The notes under the pieces were generated by a model. The model had not been told where the DNA came from, ran no database searches, and worked only from the letters and a program-made list of their open reading frames with translations. A stretch of 64,000 nt of DNA from Hepsetus odoe (lineage: Eukaryota > Chordata > Actinopteri > Characiformes > Hepsetidae), in NCBI GenBank assembly GCA_017165825.1, contig CM029384.1, positions 19,951,158 to 20,015,157 of the forward strand. Direction: 5' to 3'. The translations under genes were made by a program, and so were the position numbers. Within the stretch, counting starts at the first letter, position 1, and the number at the start of each line of letters is the position of its first letter. Of this stretch, positions 1-10,612 are shown one piece after another.

Positions 1-514
1 TTGCATCTGTAGTTTTGTATCAAAACTTCAAGACTACATTAGCTCTGTAATGAAGCCTATACTCCACCAGTTATCATGATGCTAATTGCAGAGTTTAATA
101 TCCAATATTCACGCACTTGCCTCCAACTATGTCGAGTTGTTAAATAATCTTGCTTATATAGTTTCTAACACTGTGTGATATGCTATTAACTACAGTGCAA
201 ATGCTTACATGTAAAATTTAGTTAATGTTTTTTCTTCTTTTCCTTCTGGACATTTTATTGTACAATTATTGTTCATTTTCAGAATTTTAATTGAACATTT
301 AAGTTGTATTTTTATTTATACATAAACATTTCAATTATTCAATCCCCATACTGGCGTTTCCTTCATTCCTATGTTCTTTCTGTGTTCACACATCGCTGTA
401 TATTTCTCTGAATATTTTATATTTACATGGGTATATATAATATTTTAACCTGGCCTTTACACCTATTTATTTACATTTCCACTTACACTTCTTTTACATT
501 TCTGATATCTGAAC
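1..514. other. AT-rich DNA without recognised gene
   Basis: No reading frame of note and no repeat that I recognise. Ordinary AT-rich teleost-like intergenic or intronic sequence. Confidence 0.5.
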
Positions 515-712
515 ACTTTTACACACATTTAGCAGATGCTCTTATCCAGAATTATGTCCTAATTACAGGGACAGTCCCTCCTTGAGCAACTCAGGGTTAA
601 GGGTCTTAATCAGGGACCCAGTGGTGGTAGTGCTTGAGGTGGGATTCGAACCTGGGACCTCTTGAACCATTGGTCCATAGGCAAGTATCCTACCACTAGA
701 CCACCCCCTACA
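515..712 (-). mobile_element. tRNA-derived SINE with L2-type tail (SINE-B)
   Basis: Read on the minus strand, the copy begins with a tRNA-like head. It has an A-box-like GGTCTAGTGGTAGG and a B-box-like GGTTCGAATCCCA, and it ends in a tail related to GGATAAGAGCATCTGCTAAATG. The same unit recurs at about 33384, 39800, 40023 and 58328. The tail also closes the L2-type LINE fragment at 43253, which suggests that such a LINE mobilised it. The internal promoter boxes make this a SINE, not a tRNA gene. Confidence 0.8.
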
Positions 713-1764
713 CACGTTTGCATATTTATTTATATATACATGGCATATTTTAACATTGTTGTCATAATTTTGAACACTTCTTATCAGAATTCAGTGACTT
801 TTGTTATGTATGTGCAGACCACCTTATTCGGCCAATTACTGTTACGTTTGCATGAACTATCAGAGCTGTAGAAAGTAGATTTTTATATTGTAACGCATTG
901 TTCTACTTTCCAAAATTAAAGAACATAATTAACTTTTAACTATAACCCATTTAGCTCCATTCACCCACATTTATTGGGCAGTCATTTGCAGTCATGCTTA
1001 ATGGGAGAGATAGAAAATGACCAGGCTCCCCATAAACAAGCTCTGGCTCTGTCTGTGCCACAAATTATTTCTTCTTTTATGATCCAATGAACAACAGGAA
1101 GACAGGTGGGAATCATATGAACATTATAGAGCATTTAGATTGATATTAAATGAAACAATAGAATCCCTGTCACTATCTACACCTCCTGTAGTGTAGTGTG
1201 ATGTGTCACCATGAACATAGTGTTTTTAACAACTAATAAACTTTATTGAATACAAGGTGTGAATACGAAAGACTTAGAATGCACAAAACGGTATTTTGAC
1301 CGTTTTTGTACCACTGTGTTGCTTAAGCCTCTTAAACCTTTGTGCAGTAGGAACTGTCTTGTAATTCTTTTTTAAGCATAACTTAAGAGAAAAAAAAATT
1401 TAAACCAATTATATGATGAAAAAAGTTAAATCAGATAATACGGTAATAAAGGTATTTTTGCTAAAAATATTTTTGTGTGACATTATTTTAAAATGCCATT
1501 ACTGGTATAAATATTTCCAAATTTAAACTTTAATTCTATATGGGGTAAGAACAAAGCTCAGTGTGCCATGATGAGGCCTTAATATTCACAACACATTCAA
1601 AGTATGTTCATATATGGTGTTATTCAATTCCATGGAGATTCACACATGTTGCTTCAGCATAAATGATTAAAGATGGAGAAAAAAATCTATATTCAAGATT
1701 CTTTTCATTTCTAATAGTGTTTGACTAGCATTTGAATCTGGCTTCAGTGTTAGGTAACTATCCC

Positions 1765-1765
<1 letters not shown>
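713..1765. other. no recognised gene
   Basis: AT-rich sequence with short poly-A and poly-T runs. I see no coding potential and no identifiable repeat. Confidence 0.5.
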
Positions 1766-1810
<45 letters not shown>

Positions 1811-1823
1811 ACGTGTGTGTGAG
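1766..1823. repeat. (GT)n microsatellite
   Basis: About 22 uninterrupted GT units followed by a CACGTGTGTG interruption. Apparent reading frames on both strands here are only Cys/Val or His/Thr dipeptide translations of the repeat. Confidence 0.97.
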
Positions 1824-2133
1824 CGTGCCTGTGTTTTGAGGTGCCGCTGTGTTAAAAGCTTCTGTGACACCACACAATTTGTTCTGTACATGGCATGTCA
1901 TCTCGTACATGGTTTAAACAGCCAGAGCCGGATTCATTCCACCACTTATGAAGAGATTAACGCTCATTTAATCCTTTCTTTTCACTTGTTCTTTCTCTCC
2001 TTCTCTCTCTCTCACTCCTTCATCCATTCCCTCTTCCTGTGGTGTTCTCATGTTCATGTGACTGTTAAGTGGAGTGTGTCTAATGGAGAATCTGTGCTCT
2101 CCCTTTCTTTTTTGTCCATCTTTTCAAGTCACA

Positions 2134-2170
2134 CACAAGTGTGTGCACACACACACACACACACACACAT
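2134..2170. repeat. (AC)n microsatellite
   Basis: Run of AC units preceded by a short GTGTG stretch. A pyrimidine-rich CTCTCT tract lies near 1995-2015. Nothing coding is seen between the two dinucleotide repeats. Confidence 0.95.
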
Positions 2171-2439
2171 AGATACGCAGCCCTACTGAACAAACTATAA
2201 GCAAAGTTTTGCACTTTCATTATTCTAGTTAGTTTGGCTCTATGCATTGTAAAATTGCTCTCTGCTTCTTTAATTTATAGAGAGAGACCCATCACAGAAC
2301 TTACAGTTCATGTCATATCCTAAAGCTTTTTCTCACTGTGACCTAGTGCCATGTGCAACAGCATCTTAAGGTTAACTTTACATGGTGAAACCTTCCTCAA
2401 TTAGTACTGTTTTTTTGTTTTTGTCAAGCTGCATTAAAA

Positions 2440-2632
2440 TGAAAGTGATTGTCATTGTGAAACACAGCACAGTGAGCCACAACAAATTTAGATACAGCTA
2501 TTGAAAGCACCCAGGGTACAGTTACCATATATTGCTCAAGGGTACCTCTGAGAAACCTACTGGTAAGGGATTTTAACCCATGATTATCTGATCTAGGGAC
2601 CTAGTCCCTATCCACTAGGCCACTGCTGCCCC
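2440..2632 (-). mobile_element. tRNA-derived SINE (SINE-A)
   Basis: Reverse copy of the commonest SINE in the window. It has a GAAAGTGATTGTC end, a CCTTGCTCAAGG-related core (here TTGCTCAAGGGTACCTCTGAG) and a tRNA-like head containing CCACTAGGCCACTGCTGCCCC, the complement of a GGCAGCAGTGGCCTAGTGG A-box region. Other copies are at about 3297, 4445, 4728, 15140, 20312, 25855, 27254 and 54420. Confidence 0.8.
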
Positions 2633-2861
2633 AGTAAATGGCATTGACAGCACACTTTGCTTAATATATTACAACCACAATTCAAAAGATAAGAACTATA
2701 GTTAGACAGTTTAGCTTCACAAGGACCTTTCATCCATGGAAATGGGAATGGGACAGTATTGGTCAATCACTGCCGGCCCATTTTTCCTGCCAGTCCTTGG
2801 ATTAAACCCAATAACCCTGTCCTCTATACATTAGGCCAGCACATAAGGCAGGTGCTAGAAA

Positions 2862-3046
2862 AATTTGATTGATCCATGGAGGCCCCACCTCCCAACTTTT
2901 TAAGGATTTTTAGGACCTGCTACTAAGGTCTTGAAGCAGATTCCCCAGCACACCTTTAGAGGTCTTTTAGAGTCCATGCTTCGAAGGATAAGAGCTGTTT
3001 TGGCAGCACCACAAGGGGGACCTAAAAAACCTCTTGCTTAGTTATT
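2862..3046 (+). pseudogene. Tc1-like transposase, C-terminal remnant
   Basis: The forward translation shows a Tc1-type C-terminus: MEAPP near the start, a QHTFRGL-like segment, then an RIRAVLAA stretch and a GGP motif before a stop. The order matches the end of fish Tc1 transposases. The catalytic core and inverted ends are absent, so this is a dead fragment. A middle piece of a related transposase lies at about 34880-35200. Assignment rests on remembered family motifs. Confidence 0.65.
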
Positions 3047-3296
3047 AGAGAGGAATCTTTCTGTGTTTTTCTGTATTTTTATACATTGAAAAACCATTGC
3101 TTCATTGGTACAATGTCAGCCAGATGTATTTACTGTGATGCAGTTAAAGCCCATGAGTTCCTGAAGACCTTCCTAGCCTCCCAAATGAGCTTACTTCTCT
3201 GCCAGCCTCAGTTCCACTGTTGTTACAGTCCATTGAGAGGATATCATTTTCTGTGTTATGACTGACTGTTATATGAAATCTATTTAGTGTTAGTGA

Positions 3297-3495
3297 AATG
3301 AAAGTGATTTGTCAAAGTAAACACTACAGCACAGCAAACAACAAAATTTAACCCATCACAACTAAGTGGAGCAGTGAGCAATATCCAGCACACGGGTAGC
3401 AGTGTCGGGTTGGTACTTTGCTCAAGAGTACCTCTGTGCAACCTACTGGTCTGGGACTCAAGGTCTGTTTCCTAAACCACAAAGCTACTACTGTG
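3297..3495 (-). mobile_element. SINE-A copy, degraded
   Basis: Starts with GAAAGTGATTTGTC, contains TTTAACCCATCACA and TTGCTCAAGAGTACCTCTG in the usual order, and loses similarity in the tRNA-like head. Confidence 0.7.
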
Positions 3496-3604
3496 CTGGT
3501 TAGTTGTTTTTTTAAATGATGATATGACACCAAACCCAACTGTTTTAATACAATCTTGTAACAGTTTATTCTCTCCTGTAGAGATTTTTTCAATGGTATG
3601 CTAA

Positions 3605-4725
3605 AGTATAATTACAAGCATTTCATAAGTGTCAGTGACCTTTATTAACAATTACATTAAGTTATGCAAAGCGTCTGTATTTGCAGTGTTGGCCCTTCTT
3701 TTTCAAGACCTCTGCAATTGGCATGCTGTCAATCAACTTCTAGGCCAAATCCTGACTGATTGCAGTCCATTCTTGCATAATCAAAGCTTGGATTTTGTTA
3801 GAATTTCATGATTTTTGTTTGTCCGCCAGCCTCTTGAGGATGGACCACAAGTTCTCAGTGGAATTAAGGTCTGGGGAGTTTCCTGGTCACAAACCTAAAC
3901 TTTCAATGTTTGGTTCCTCGAGCCAATTAGTTTTTTTTTTATTTTTTTTTATTAGTTTTTTTTTTTCTGGATGCCCCAAACATTCATAAAGGGCATTCAT
4001 CAGAGAAAATGATTTTACTCCAGTCCTCAGCAGTCCAATCCCAGTGCTGATTTGAGAATATAATTCTAACCCTAATGTTCATTGCTGATCAACTTTAGGA
4101 GACGGATTGTAGGATTTTGCCCTGAAGCCTTCTTCACAACAATTGAACCTCTCTCCTTGAAGTTCTTGATGATCCAATAAATAGTTGCTATAAGTGCAAT
4201 CTTTTTGTGCAAATCAATGATGACTGCTCATTTCCTTGCAAGTAACTATTGTTAACATAGGAGGAACAATGATTTCAAGCACCACTTTTCTTTTAAAGCA
4301 TCCAGTCTGCTATTCTTACTCAGTCAGCATGAGAGAGTGATCTCCAGCCTTGTCCTCCTCAAAACTCTTACCTATGTTAGAAAGAGGATCATGTCAGGAG
4401 GTCCTTTTGTAGCATATAATAGTCCTTTTGTGACTATTCTTGTTATTGCGAGGTCACAGCACATCACACAGTGAATCACAACAAAATTGGACCTCTGCAT
4501 TTAACCCATGCAGCAATGAAAGCACCTGGGGAGCAGTAACAGGGATGGTACCTTGCTCAAGGGTACCTCAGGGCAACCTACTGGTAAGGGGTTTTAACCC
4601 ACAATCTTCTGATCCTGTGGCCAACTCCCTAACCACTAGGCCATCGCTATAGATTAACTACAATTAATCTACAAACTGCCATCATAAACAGAGGCAGCAA
4701 ACTTTGTGAAAATGAATATTGGTCA
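3605..4725 (-). pseudogene. Tc1-like transposon remnant, reverse strand
   Basis: Minus-strand DNA encodes the end of a Tc1-family transposase. A basic C-terminus KKKGQHCKY lies near 3660-3710, and upstream a segment resembling the ENLWSILKRR region lies near 3830-3870. The right part (4320-4400 and 4665-4725) matches the usual 5' untranslated part of this fish family. Poly-T and internal deletions (about 3930-3970) and frameshifts have destroyed the gene. A SINE-A is inserted at about 4445-4652. The catalytic triad cannot be traced completely. Confidence 0.65.
4445..4652 (-). mobile_element. SINE-A nested in Tc1 remnant
   Basis: Contains CACAGTGAATCACAACAAAATTGGACC, TTTAACCCATGCAGC, TTGCTCAAGGGTACCTCAGG and CCACTAGGCCATCGCT in the reverse-SINE order. 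Tc1-like sequence continues on both sides, so the SINE is the younger insertion. Confidence 0.8.
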
Positions 4726-4727
4726 TT

Positions 4728-4930
4728 CCAGTGACCGAGTTGGCCTCAGAATCAGAAAGACATGGGTTCAAATCCCAGTAGCCCAGTAGGTTGCCCTGAG
4801 ATGTCCTTGAGCAAGGTACTGTCCCCATCACTGCTCCCTGGGTACTTTAAATAATTGCCTCCTGCTGCATGGTACATAAGGTTAAATGCAGAGCCTGAAT
4901 TTCATTGTGCTGTGCTTTGTTACACATTGT
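4728..4930 (+). mobile_element. SINE-A copy, forward
   Basis: tRNA-like head CAGTGACCGAGTTGGCCTCAG with B-box-like GGGTTCAAATCCCAG, then GTTGCCCTGAGATGTCCTTGAGCAAGG and a degraded tail (GTTAAATGCAGAGCCTG). It lies at the right edge of the Tc1 remnant. Confidence 0.7.
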
Positions 4931-5600
4931 TACTAAACTATGTTTAACTAAAGCTCAGAAAAGCTGTTTTTGTAAATAGTTCATATCTATAATGACCAGC
5001 AAACAGCTTCAGGTCTGGGTTTTAAATAAAAGTAATGTGGGCAGTCTTCAGTTAAGACTTGATTCAGTTTTTTAGCTTTTCCAATAGATGTTAGCAGAGT
5101 TAGGTTACTGCAGAAGGCACAAATAGCATGAAAATGTGTAGCTTTTGCAGGAAATAATTTACTCAGATCAGGTAACAAGGAAAAATTGTAAGGTATTTCT
5201 TTAGATGGTAGTCCAAACGCATAGAAAATACTCAGGGTCACAATAAATGCTCAACATGTTTTGTTCTGCACAGCTCACAATATTATTCATATTATTCTGT
5301 TGAACTAAGCATTCGACTGGGATAAATGACTTATTTTAGTTTGATAACAATATTGCTTCTTTCTCTTTTACAGGTGTGTGATTAACTACATTTACGAGTG
5401 TTGGGAACCCTGTAATTTTGATTTGTATGTGTAGATATGTGTGCTTGTAGTACATTTTACTTTTTACACTGTAAAAAGCCAAAATGAAAAGATGAAATGA
5501 ATGGGTCTTCAACTTTGACACTGAACTAGATGCATCAGCAGCTCATGGAATGTTTCACTGCCAGAGGAAAAGAACTAGGGAGCAACAATGAGTAGGTCAC
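4931..5600. other. no recognised gene
   Basis: AT-rich DNA. Short frames at 4987-5241 and 5336-5521 (minus) show no motif, repeat or transposon similarity that I recognise, and I regard them as chance. Confidence 0.45.
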
Positions 5601-5605
5601 TGTGT

Positions 5606-5636
<31 letters not shown>

Positions 5637-5648
5637 CATGTGTGTGTA
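5601..5648. repeat. (GT)n microsatellite
   Basis: Imperfect GT repeat with TATG and CATG interruptions. Confidence 0.95.
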
Positions 5649-5812
5649 TGTTGGTTAGAGAATCAAACATGCTCTCAAACCTCTTTGACTTGATAACTTG
5701 ATAACACATCCACATTTCTATTCCATGATAATTTACCAAGATCCATGAACAGTTGTATACATTTTCTTAATAGGCCTACCGTTTAAAACATTTTATACAA
5801 CTTTGCTAACCA

Positions 5813-6750
5813 GTGCTACATTCAGGTCCCTCCTTGAAGACCACTGCATGTAGTTCAGGTGATAGTGCTTGGTATAGAACATCTGAGCTGAAGAAAGGGA
5901 TCAAAGAAGCTAAAGCAGCCTACAAGAGGAGGATAAAAGATCTCCTCTCAGAAAAAAGACCCTGTGAGTTGCAGGGAATACAGGATATCAGAAAATTACA
6001 GGGTCTGCCTTACAACATCTGTGTACTCTGTGGTAAATTCGCCAGCATAGAAGCTGAACTGCTTCTTTGCATGCTTTGGGATGTTACAACAGTATCCAGT
6101 CTCATCCTTTCAGCCCCCTAGTGACTCCATCAGGGGCAGTCCCTTTAGGAGTACCAAGTAAGGTGAGTACTTAGGTCAGTGAACTTGAGCAAGTCTGCTG
6201 GTCTCAAAGGGATTTCTGGGAAGGTGATAAGAGCATGCGCTCTCCCATGTCTTAACCAGCATATTTAACCTCTCCCAGAGACAAGCCTCCATTCCATCCT
6301 GCCTGAAGTTAGCCAAAAATATTCCTCTTCACAAAAGACAACCACAGGTAGTCTAATCAACCATCATCCTATTGTCATGAAGTGTGTTGAGAGTCTTTTT
6401 TTGTATATCAAGTCTTACTCCTACCTTCGGCATGCACCAGTTTGCCTACAGAGCAAAATGGTCCACTGAGGACGCTAAAGCCCTGTCTTCAGTACCATCA
6501 CCCCAGACATCCTAGTCAGAAAACTGTCTGATTTAGGCTTCCCTCCACTCTCTTTTGTCTGGATAAAGGCCTTTCTCACCAACCTCCCACAGACAGCACA
6601 GTATACCCAAGACTGCACTCCTGGCCACTCCAGCAACACCATTATCAAATTTTCTGATGATACCACAGCGGTTGAGATTATTTCAGAAAGCAACAAGTCT
6701 TCCTACAGAGTAGAAAACAGGCTGGTGCTGAACACCATGAAAACAAAGGA
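5813..6750 (+). pseudogene. LINE ORF2 remnant (Jockey/L2/Rex1-type)
   Basis: The 5813-6121 frame includes a basic LKKGIKEAKAAYKRRIKDLL segment, typical of the linker between endonuclease and reverse transcriptase in fish LINEs. Further on, in shifting frames, are a QFAYRA-like segment (about 6430-6450), TPDILVRKLSDLGFPP (about 6500-6550) and IIKFSDDTTAVEI (about 6645-6680). The last corresponds to the F/Y-x-D-D catalytic box. Many stops and frame changes make it a dead fragment. It is neither the RTE nor the Rex3 type; the exact clade is uncertain. Confidence 0.7.
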
Positions 6751-6756
6751 AATGCT

Positions 6757-6823
6757 AAGGGATTCAAACCCGACATCCTTCCAATCCTGGGGGCAACTTC
6801 CTAACCACTAGGCCACTGCTGCC
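6757..6823 (-). mobile_element. SINE-A head fragment
   Basis: Only the tRNA-like part remains: GGGATTCAAACCCGAC (B-box complement) and CCTAACCACTAGGCCACTGCTGCCC (A-box complement). It abuts the LINE remnant. Confidence 0.7.
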
Positions 6824-7368
6824 CATAAAGTGAATTGGATCATTGTTTATATCAATATATATAGAAATATTCAAGTCTCAAGGTGCTTTTTGGTGCACTT
6901 GGTGCATTTTTTTGATTCAGACTTTTACTTGAGTGAGGGTTTCCCCACGTAAAATCCACATAAAGCCTGCCATGCGGTCCCCTCTGGCAGATTTCTATTA
7001 GTTCCACATTGAAGCCACTACTGGAGCCTGGAGCTAAGACCACAATTATACAATTATTAAAGTGCCATGCTCTGAACCGTGTCGCAATGACTTAGTGTTG
7101 AAAAAAATGGCCGCCAGTACACTTTTGCCTTCATTCCACTAATGAGGGACTGATTTCACAGGGCTGTTGATGTTCGCCTTGAGTGTGTGTCTAAGACGCA
7201 GCTTCGGATTCCATTAGTGCTGTAAACTAACATATGATACCTCCGAGAATTTCTCTGCCAGAAACACTATCGCTGCACTAACATTGTGCTGCTTTGTCAA
7301 TGGAAAATATAACAACAATTTGCAGGCTTTGTAAGTGGCAGTGTGAATGGTACTCACGCACCCGCACA

Positions 7369-7398
7369 TGCACACACACACACACACACACACACACA
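7369..7398. repeat. (CA)n microsatellite
   Basis: About 14 CA units. Confidence 0.95.
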
Positions 7399-7594
7399 GT
7401 GGTTCAGCTTCTGCTTTTTTTAATATAAGTTGCAGTTTTGGAAGGAATAAATATTTGTCCCAGCCTAATGATCCAAATGATTTTCCATCATCATGGAGAT
7501 TTGGTGACCACTGAATGCTGAATAAACACATACACATACATAAGAATTTTCACGGCCGAATTACATGCAGTCAGTGGCATTTGTCTTCCACTGA

Positions 7595-7815
7595 CTGCCC
7601 CTGGGATGGCATAGTGGCACTGTCACCTCACAGTGAGAAGGTTCTGAGTTTGATTCCCAAAAGAAGTGGCTTAGCTCCTTTCTTTGTGGAGTTTGCATGT
7701 TCTCCTCATGTCTGTGTGGGTTTCCTCCTAGATGTTCCTCCACCTTTCGCCCTTTGAGAGCCAGTATAGACTCCAGCACAGGGACCCTAATCAGGACAAG
7801 TGGCTAAGAAAATGA
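7595..7815 (+). mobile_element. tRNA-derived SINE with long core (SINE-C, V-SINE/HE1-like)
   Basis: tRNA-like head GGGATGGCATAGTGGCACTGTCACCTCACAGTGAGAAGG with a B-box-like GAGTTTGATTCCC. Then comes the typical core GTGGAGTTTGCATGTTCTCC and GTGTGGGTTTCCTCC, and an end GGACAAGTGGCTAAGAAAATGAATGG. Other copies are at about 25305, 41425 and 48663. The family name is from memory. Confidence 0.7.
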
Positions 7816-8609
7816 ATGGGAGTGAAAATAGCTGTGTTGTTCAAGTGTTCAAGTGCTCTATAGCTGTCTTAATACACACGTACACACAATAGACACACAA
7901 TTCCCAAACAGCTCTTCAAATAAAAAAATGACTCAATAACTGAATATATGTTTGCTTCAAGTCTAAATTTGATCAGTTTATTAGAATTGCCCTTTTTTGC
8001 TTTCAACCTCCTTTCCAGTCATTAAATACTTTACCCAGCCTTTATGCCAACACACCTGAAGACCCTCTTGCTGTAATTATCACCAAAGTGGAACCATTGG
8101 TGGAACCTCTGCAGCAAGGGGGAATAAATAGAACATAGCAATGTGTAGCAGGTGCGTTGGTGTTTTGGTTCCCCATGTGATGCAACCTGCAGTTCATTCT
8201 CAGATAAGTCTATTATTTGTCTGCTTTCATATCACACTGTTGATGATAACCTTGTTTACATGCAAGTTCAACCCTGCTAGATAGTTGTTGTTAGTGGTTA
8301 GCGGTTAGCATTAGCCTCTGTGCTAATATTCTTTGTCAAATTTCAGGTTCCATTATATTCAGGTAGATCCCCAGTTTTCTCATTCAGGTTTAGTATGTGC
8401 TTCAATGTCCCTTGTTAGTCTGGATGTCTCTGTGTTTGCTTCCCTTTTCCCTATGTGTGAGTTAGTGTGGTAACATGCTTTAGCTTTGGTGTTTGGGTTT
8501 TTTTTTTTTTGTTCATACTCCTGGTCTGTCTGAACTGTGTTTCTCTCAGCTGGAGGCAGACTAGACAGTCCGGCGATACTCCGGTGTCTTCCCCAGTACA
8601 GGTGCACAT
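7816..8609. other. no recognised gene
   Basis: No transposon or gene recognised. Overlapping short frames at 8380-8751 on both strands include a poly-T/poly-A run and show no family motif. Confidence 0.45.
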
Positions 8610-9008
8610 AACAACAATCATAATATATTTTATTAGAAGCACTTCCCTTCCACTTACTGACCACTTTATTAAAAACCATTACATTGGGCTTGCACTTATT
8701 GACCACTTTATTCTAAAATTCCTGTGTTCCATCGATTGGCCATTTTATTAGAAGACCCAAAATTGGGCTTCCACTTACTAGTCACTAGAAACTAACTTCC
8801 CACTGACTACTTTACTTTATTAGCAACATCTTTCTACTTCCATTCCATTTATTGTCTGACTTTGGGCTTCAGCTCTTGGTCTACTTCATTAGAAATGCTC
8901 ACATTCTTCTGATGGGACACCTTATTACAAGCCCTACATCGGGATTCCAGTCACCTTTCACTTGATCAGTGATTCCACTGATTTTCTATTTTATTGTAAG
9001 CTCCGACT
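8610..9008. repeat. degenerate minisatellite, left part
   Basis: Diverged tandem units of roughly 42-45 bp. Each carries CACTTACTGACCACTTTATTA-like and CATTGGGCTTCCA-like segments. Clear adjacent units start near 8648 and 8690, and weaker ones continue to about 8990. The array resumes after the RTE insertion. A similar array in the opposite orientation lies at about 55100-55560. Confidence 0.65.
8993..9008 (+). repeat. target site duplication, left copy (RTE)
   Basis: ATTGTAAGCTCCGACT, a perfect 16-bp match to 12122-12137. It fixes both ends of the RTE insertion. Confidence 0.95.
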
Positions 9009-9071
9009 AACCCAGCCACTAGGGATGCACAAGCCAGTGTATTTCTTCGTGCTGGTCCCAAGCCCGGGTAA

Positions 9072-9981
9072 ATGGGGAGGGTTACATCAGGAAGGGCATC
9101 CGGTGTAAAACTTTGCCAAGTCAATATGCGGACAACGATACAGAATTCCATACCGGATCGGTCGAGGCCCGGGTTAACAACGACCACCATCAGTGCTGTT
9201 AGCCTACAGGGTGCTGGTGGAAATTGGACTACTGTTGGCCGAAGAAGAGGAGGAAGGCATGTCCAGAGGGAGAAGGAGAGGAGAGTGGAAGTGAGGGTAG
9301 GGACTTTGAATGTAGGCAGCATGACTGGTAAAGGTAGAGAATTAGCTGATATGATGGAGAGAAGGAAGGTTGACATTTTGTGTGTGCAAGAGACTAGATG
9401 GAAGGGTAGTAAGGCCAGGTGTATTGGAGGGGGGTTTAAACTGTTCTACCATGGTGTGGATAGAAGGAGGAATGGAGTAGGTGTTATCCTGAAGGAAGAG
9501 TATGTGGAGAGTGTTTTGGAAGTGAAGAGGGTGTCAGGGAGGGTGAGGAGTTTGAAGCTGGAAGTTGAAGGTGTGATAATGAATGTTGTTAGTGCTTATG
9601 CTCCACAAGTTGGTTGTAAGATGAAAGAGAAGGAAAAATTCTGGAGTGAGTTAGATGAAATGATAGAGTGTACCCAGGGGAGAGAGAGTGATGATTGGTG
9701 CAGATTTTAATGGTCATGTTGATGAAGGGAACAGAGGTGATGAGGAGGTGATGGGTAGGCATGGTGTCAAGGAGAGGAATGCTGAAGGTCAGATGGTTGT
9801 AGATTTTGCAAAAAGGATGGAAATGGCTGTAGTTAATACTTATTTTAAGAAGAGGGAGGAGCACAGGGTGACGTATAAGAGTGTTAGGAAGATGCTCACA
9901 GGTGGATTATATTCTTTGCAGGAGGGTCAGTTTGAAAGAGATCAGAGACTGCAAAGTAGTGACAGGGGAGAGTGTAGCTAA
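9072..9981 (+). pseudogene. RTE endonuclease domain (frameshifted)
   Basis: The 9072-9710 frame carries the apurinic-like endonuclease of LINEs. VRVGTLNVGSM (about residues 73-83) holds the N-terminal catalytic Asn; VDILCVQETRWKG (about 98-110) holds the catalytic Glu; an SAYAPQ motif follows near residue 173. It then shifts frame at about 9670, where copy D (about 61190-61200) has two more bases. It continues in the 9688-9981 frame with GADFNGHVD, the catalytic Asp/Asn motif. A second shift near 9880 leads into the linker. This domain nicks target DNA for target-primed reverse transcription. As it stands it cannot make one protein. Confidence 0.85.
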
Positions 9982-10612
9982 ACAGCATAGGATGGTGGTC
10001 TGTAGGATGACCTTGGAGGTCAAGAAGAGGAGGAAAGTGAGGGCAGAGTTGAGGATCAAGTGGTGGAAGCTGAAGCAGGAGGACTGTAAGGTGGAATTCA
10101 GGCAGGAGTTAACACGGGCACTGGGAGGTGTTGAAGAGCTACCGGATTGCTGGGAAACTACTGCAGAAGTGATCAGGCAGACGGCTAGAAATGTACTTGG
10201 TGTGACATCTGGAAGGAAGAAAGAGGATAAGGAAACCTGGTGGTGGAACCAAGAAGTCCAGGAGTGTATTCAAAAGAAGAGGGAGGCAAAGAAGACCTGG
10301 GACAGTCAGAGAGATGAAGAAAGTAGACAGGTGTACAAGGAGATGAACCGCAGGGCGAAGAAAGCAGTGGTGAAGGCCAAAGATAAGGTGTTTGGTGAAT
10401 TGTATGAGAGGTTGGACAGTAAAGAGGGAGAAAAGGACCTTTACCGATTGGCTAGACAGAGAGACAGATCTGGGAAAGATGTGCTACAGGTCAGGGCGAT
10501 TAATGATAGAAATGGTAACGTACTCACAGGTGAACAGAGCGTGTTGAGCAGATGGAAGGAATACTTTGAGGAGCTGATGAATGAAGAAAATGAGAGAGAG
10601 AAGACTGGATGA
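9881..10612 (+). pseudogene. RTE linker between endonuclease and RT
   Basis: Basic, glutamate- and lysine-rich 243-residue frame with HRMVVCRMTLEVKKRRKVR and a WWNQEVQECIQKKREAKK segment, ending in FEELMNEENE. The same order appears in minus-strand copies at about 31988-32501 and 60453-61016, so it is a real part of the element. It overlaps the next frame by about 30 bp because of a frameshift in a GAGAGAGA run near 10595-10606. Confidence 0.8.

Noticed and set aside
1667..2189. Open frames over the GT and AC repeats on both strands
   Set aside because: They are dipeptide translations of microsatellites and contain no domain.
8610..9008. Direct repeats considered as a CRISPR-like array
   Set aside because: The units are diverged, contiguous and lack unique spacers, and the setting is vertebrate. 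It is a minisatellite.
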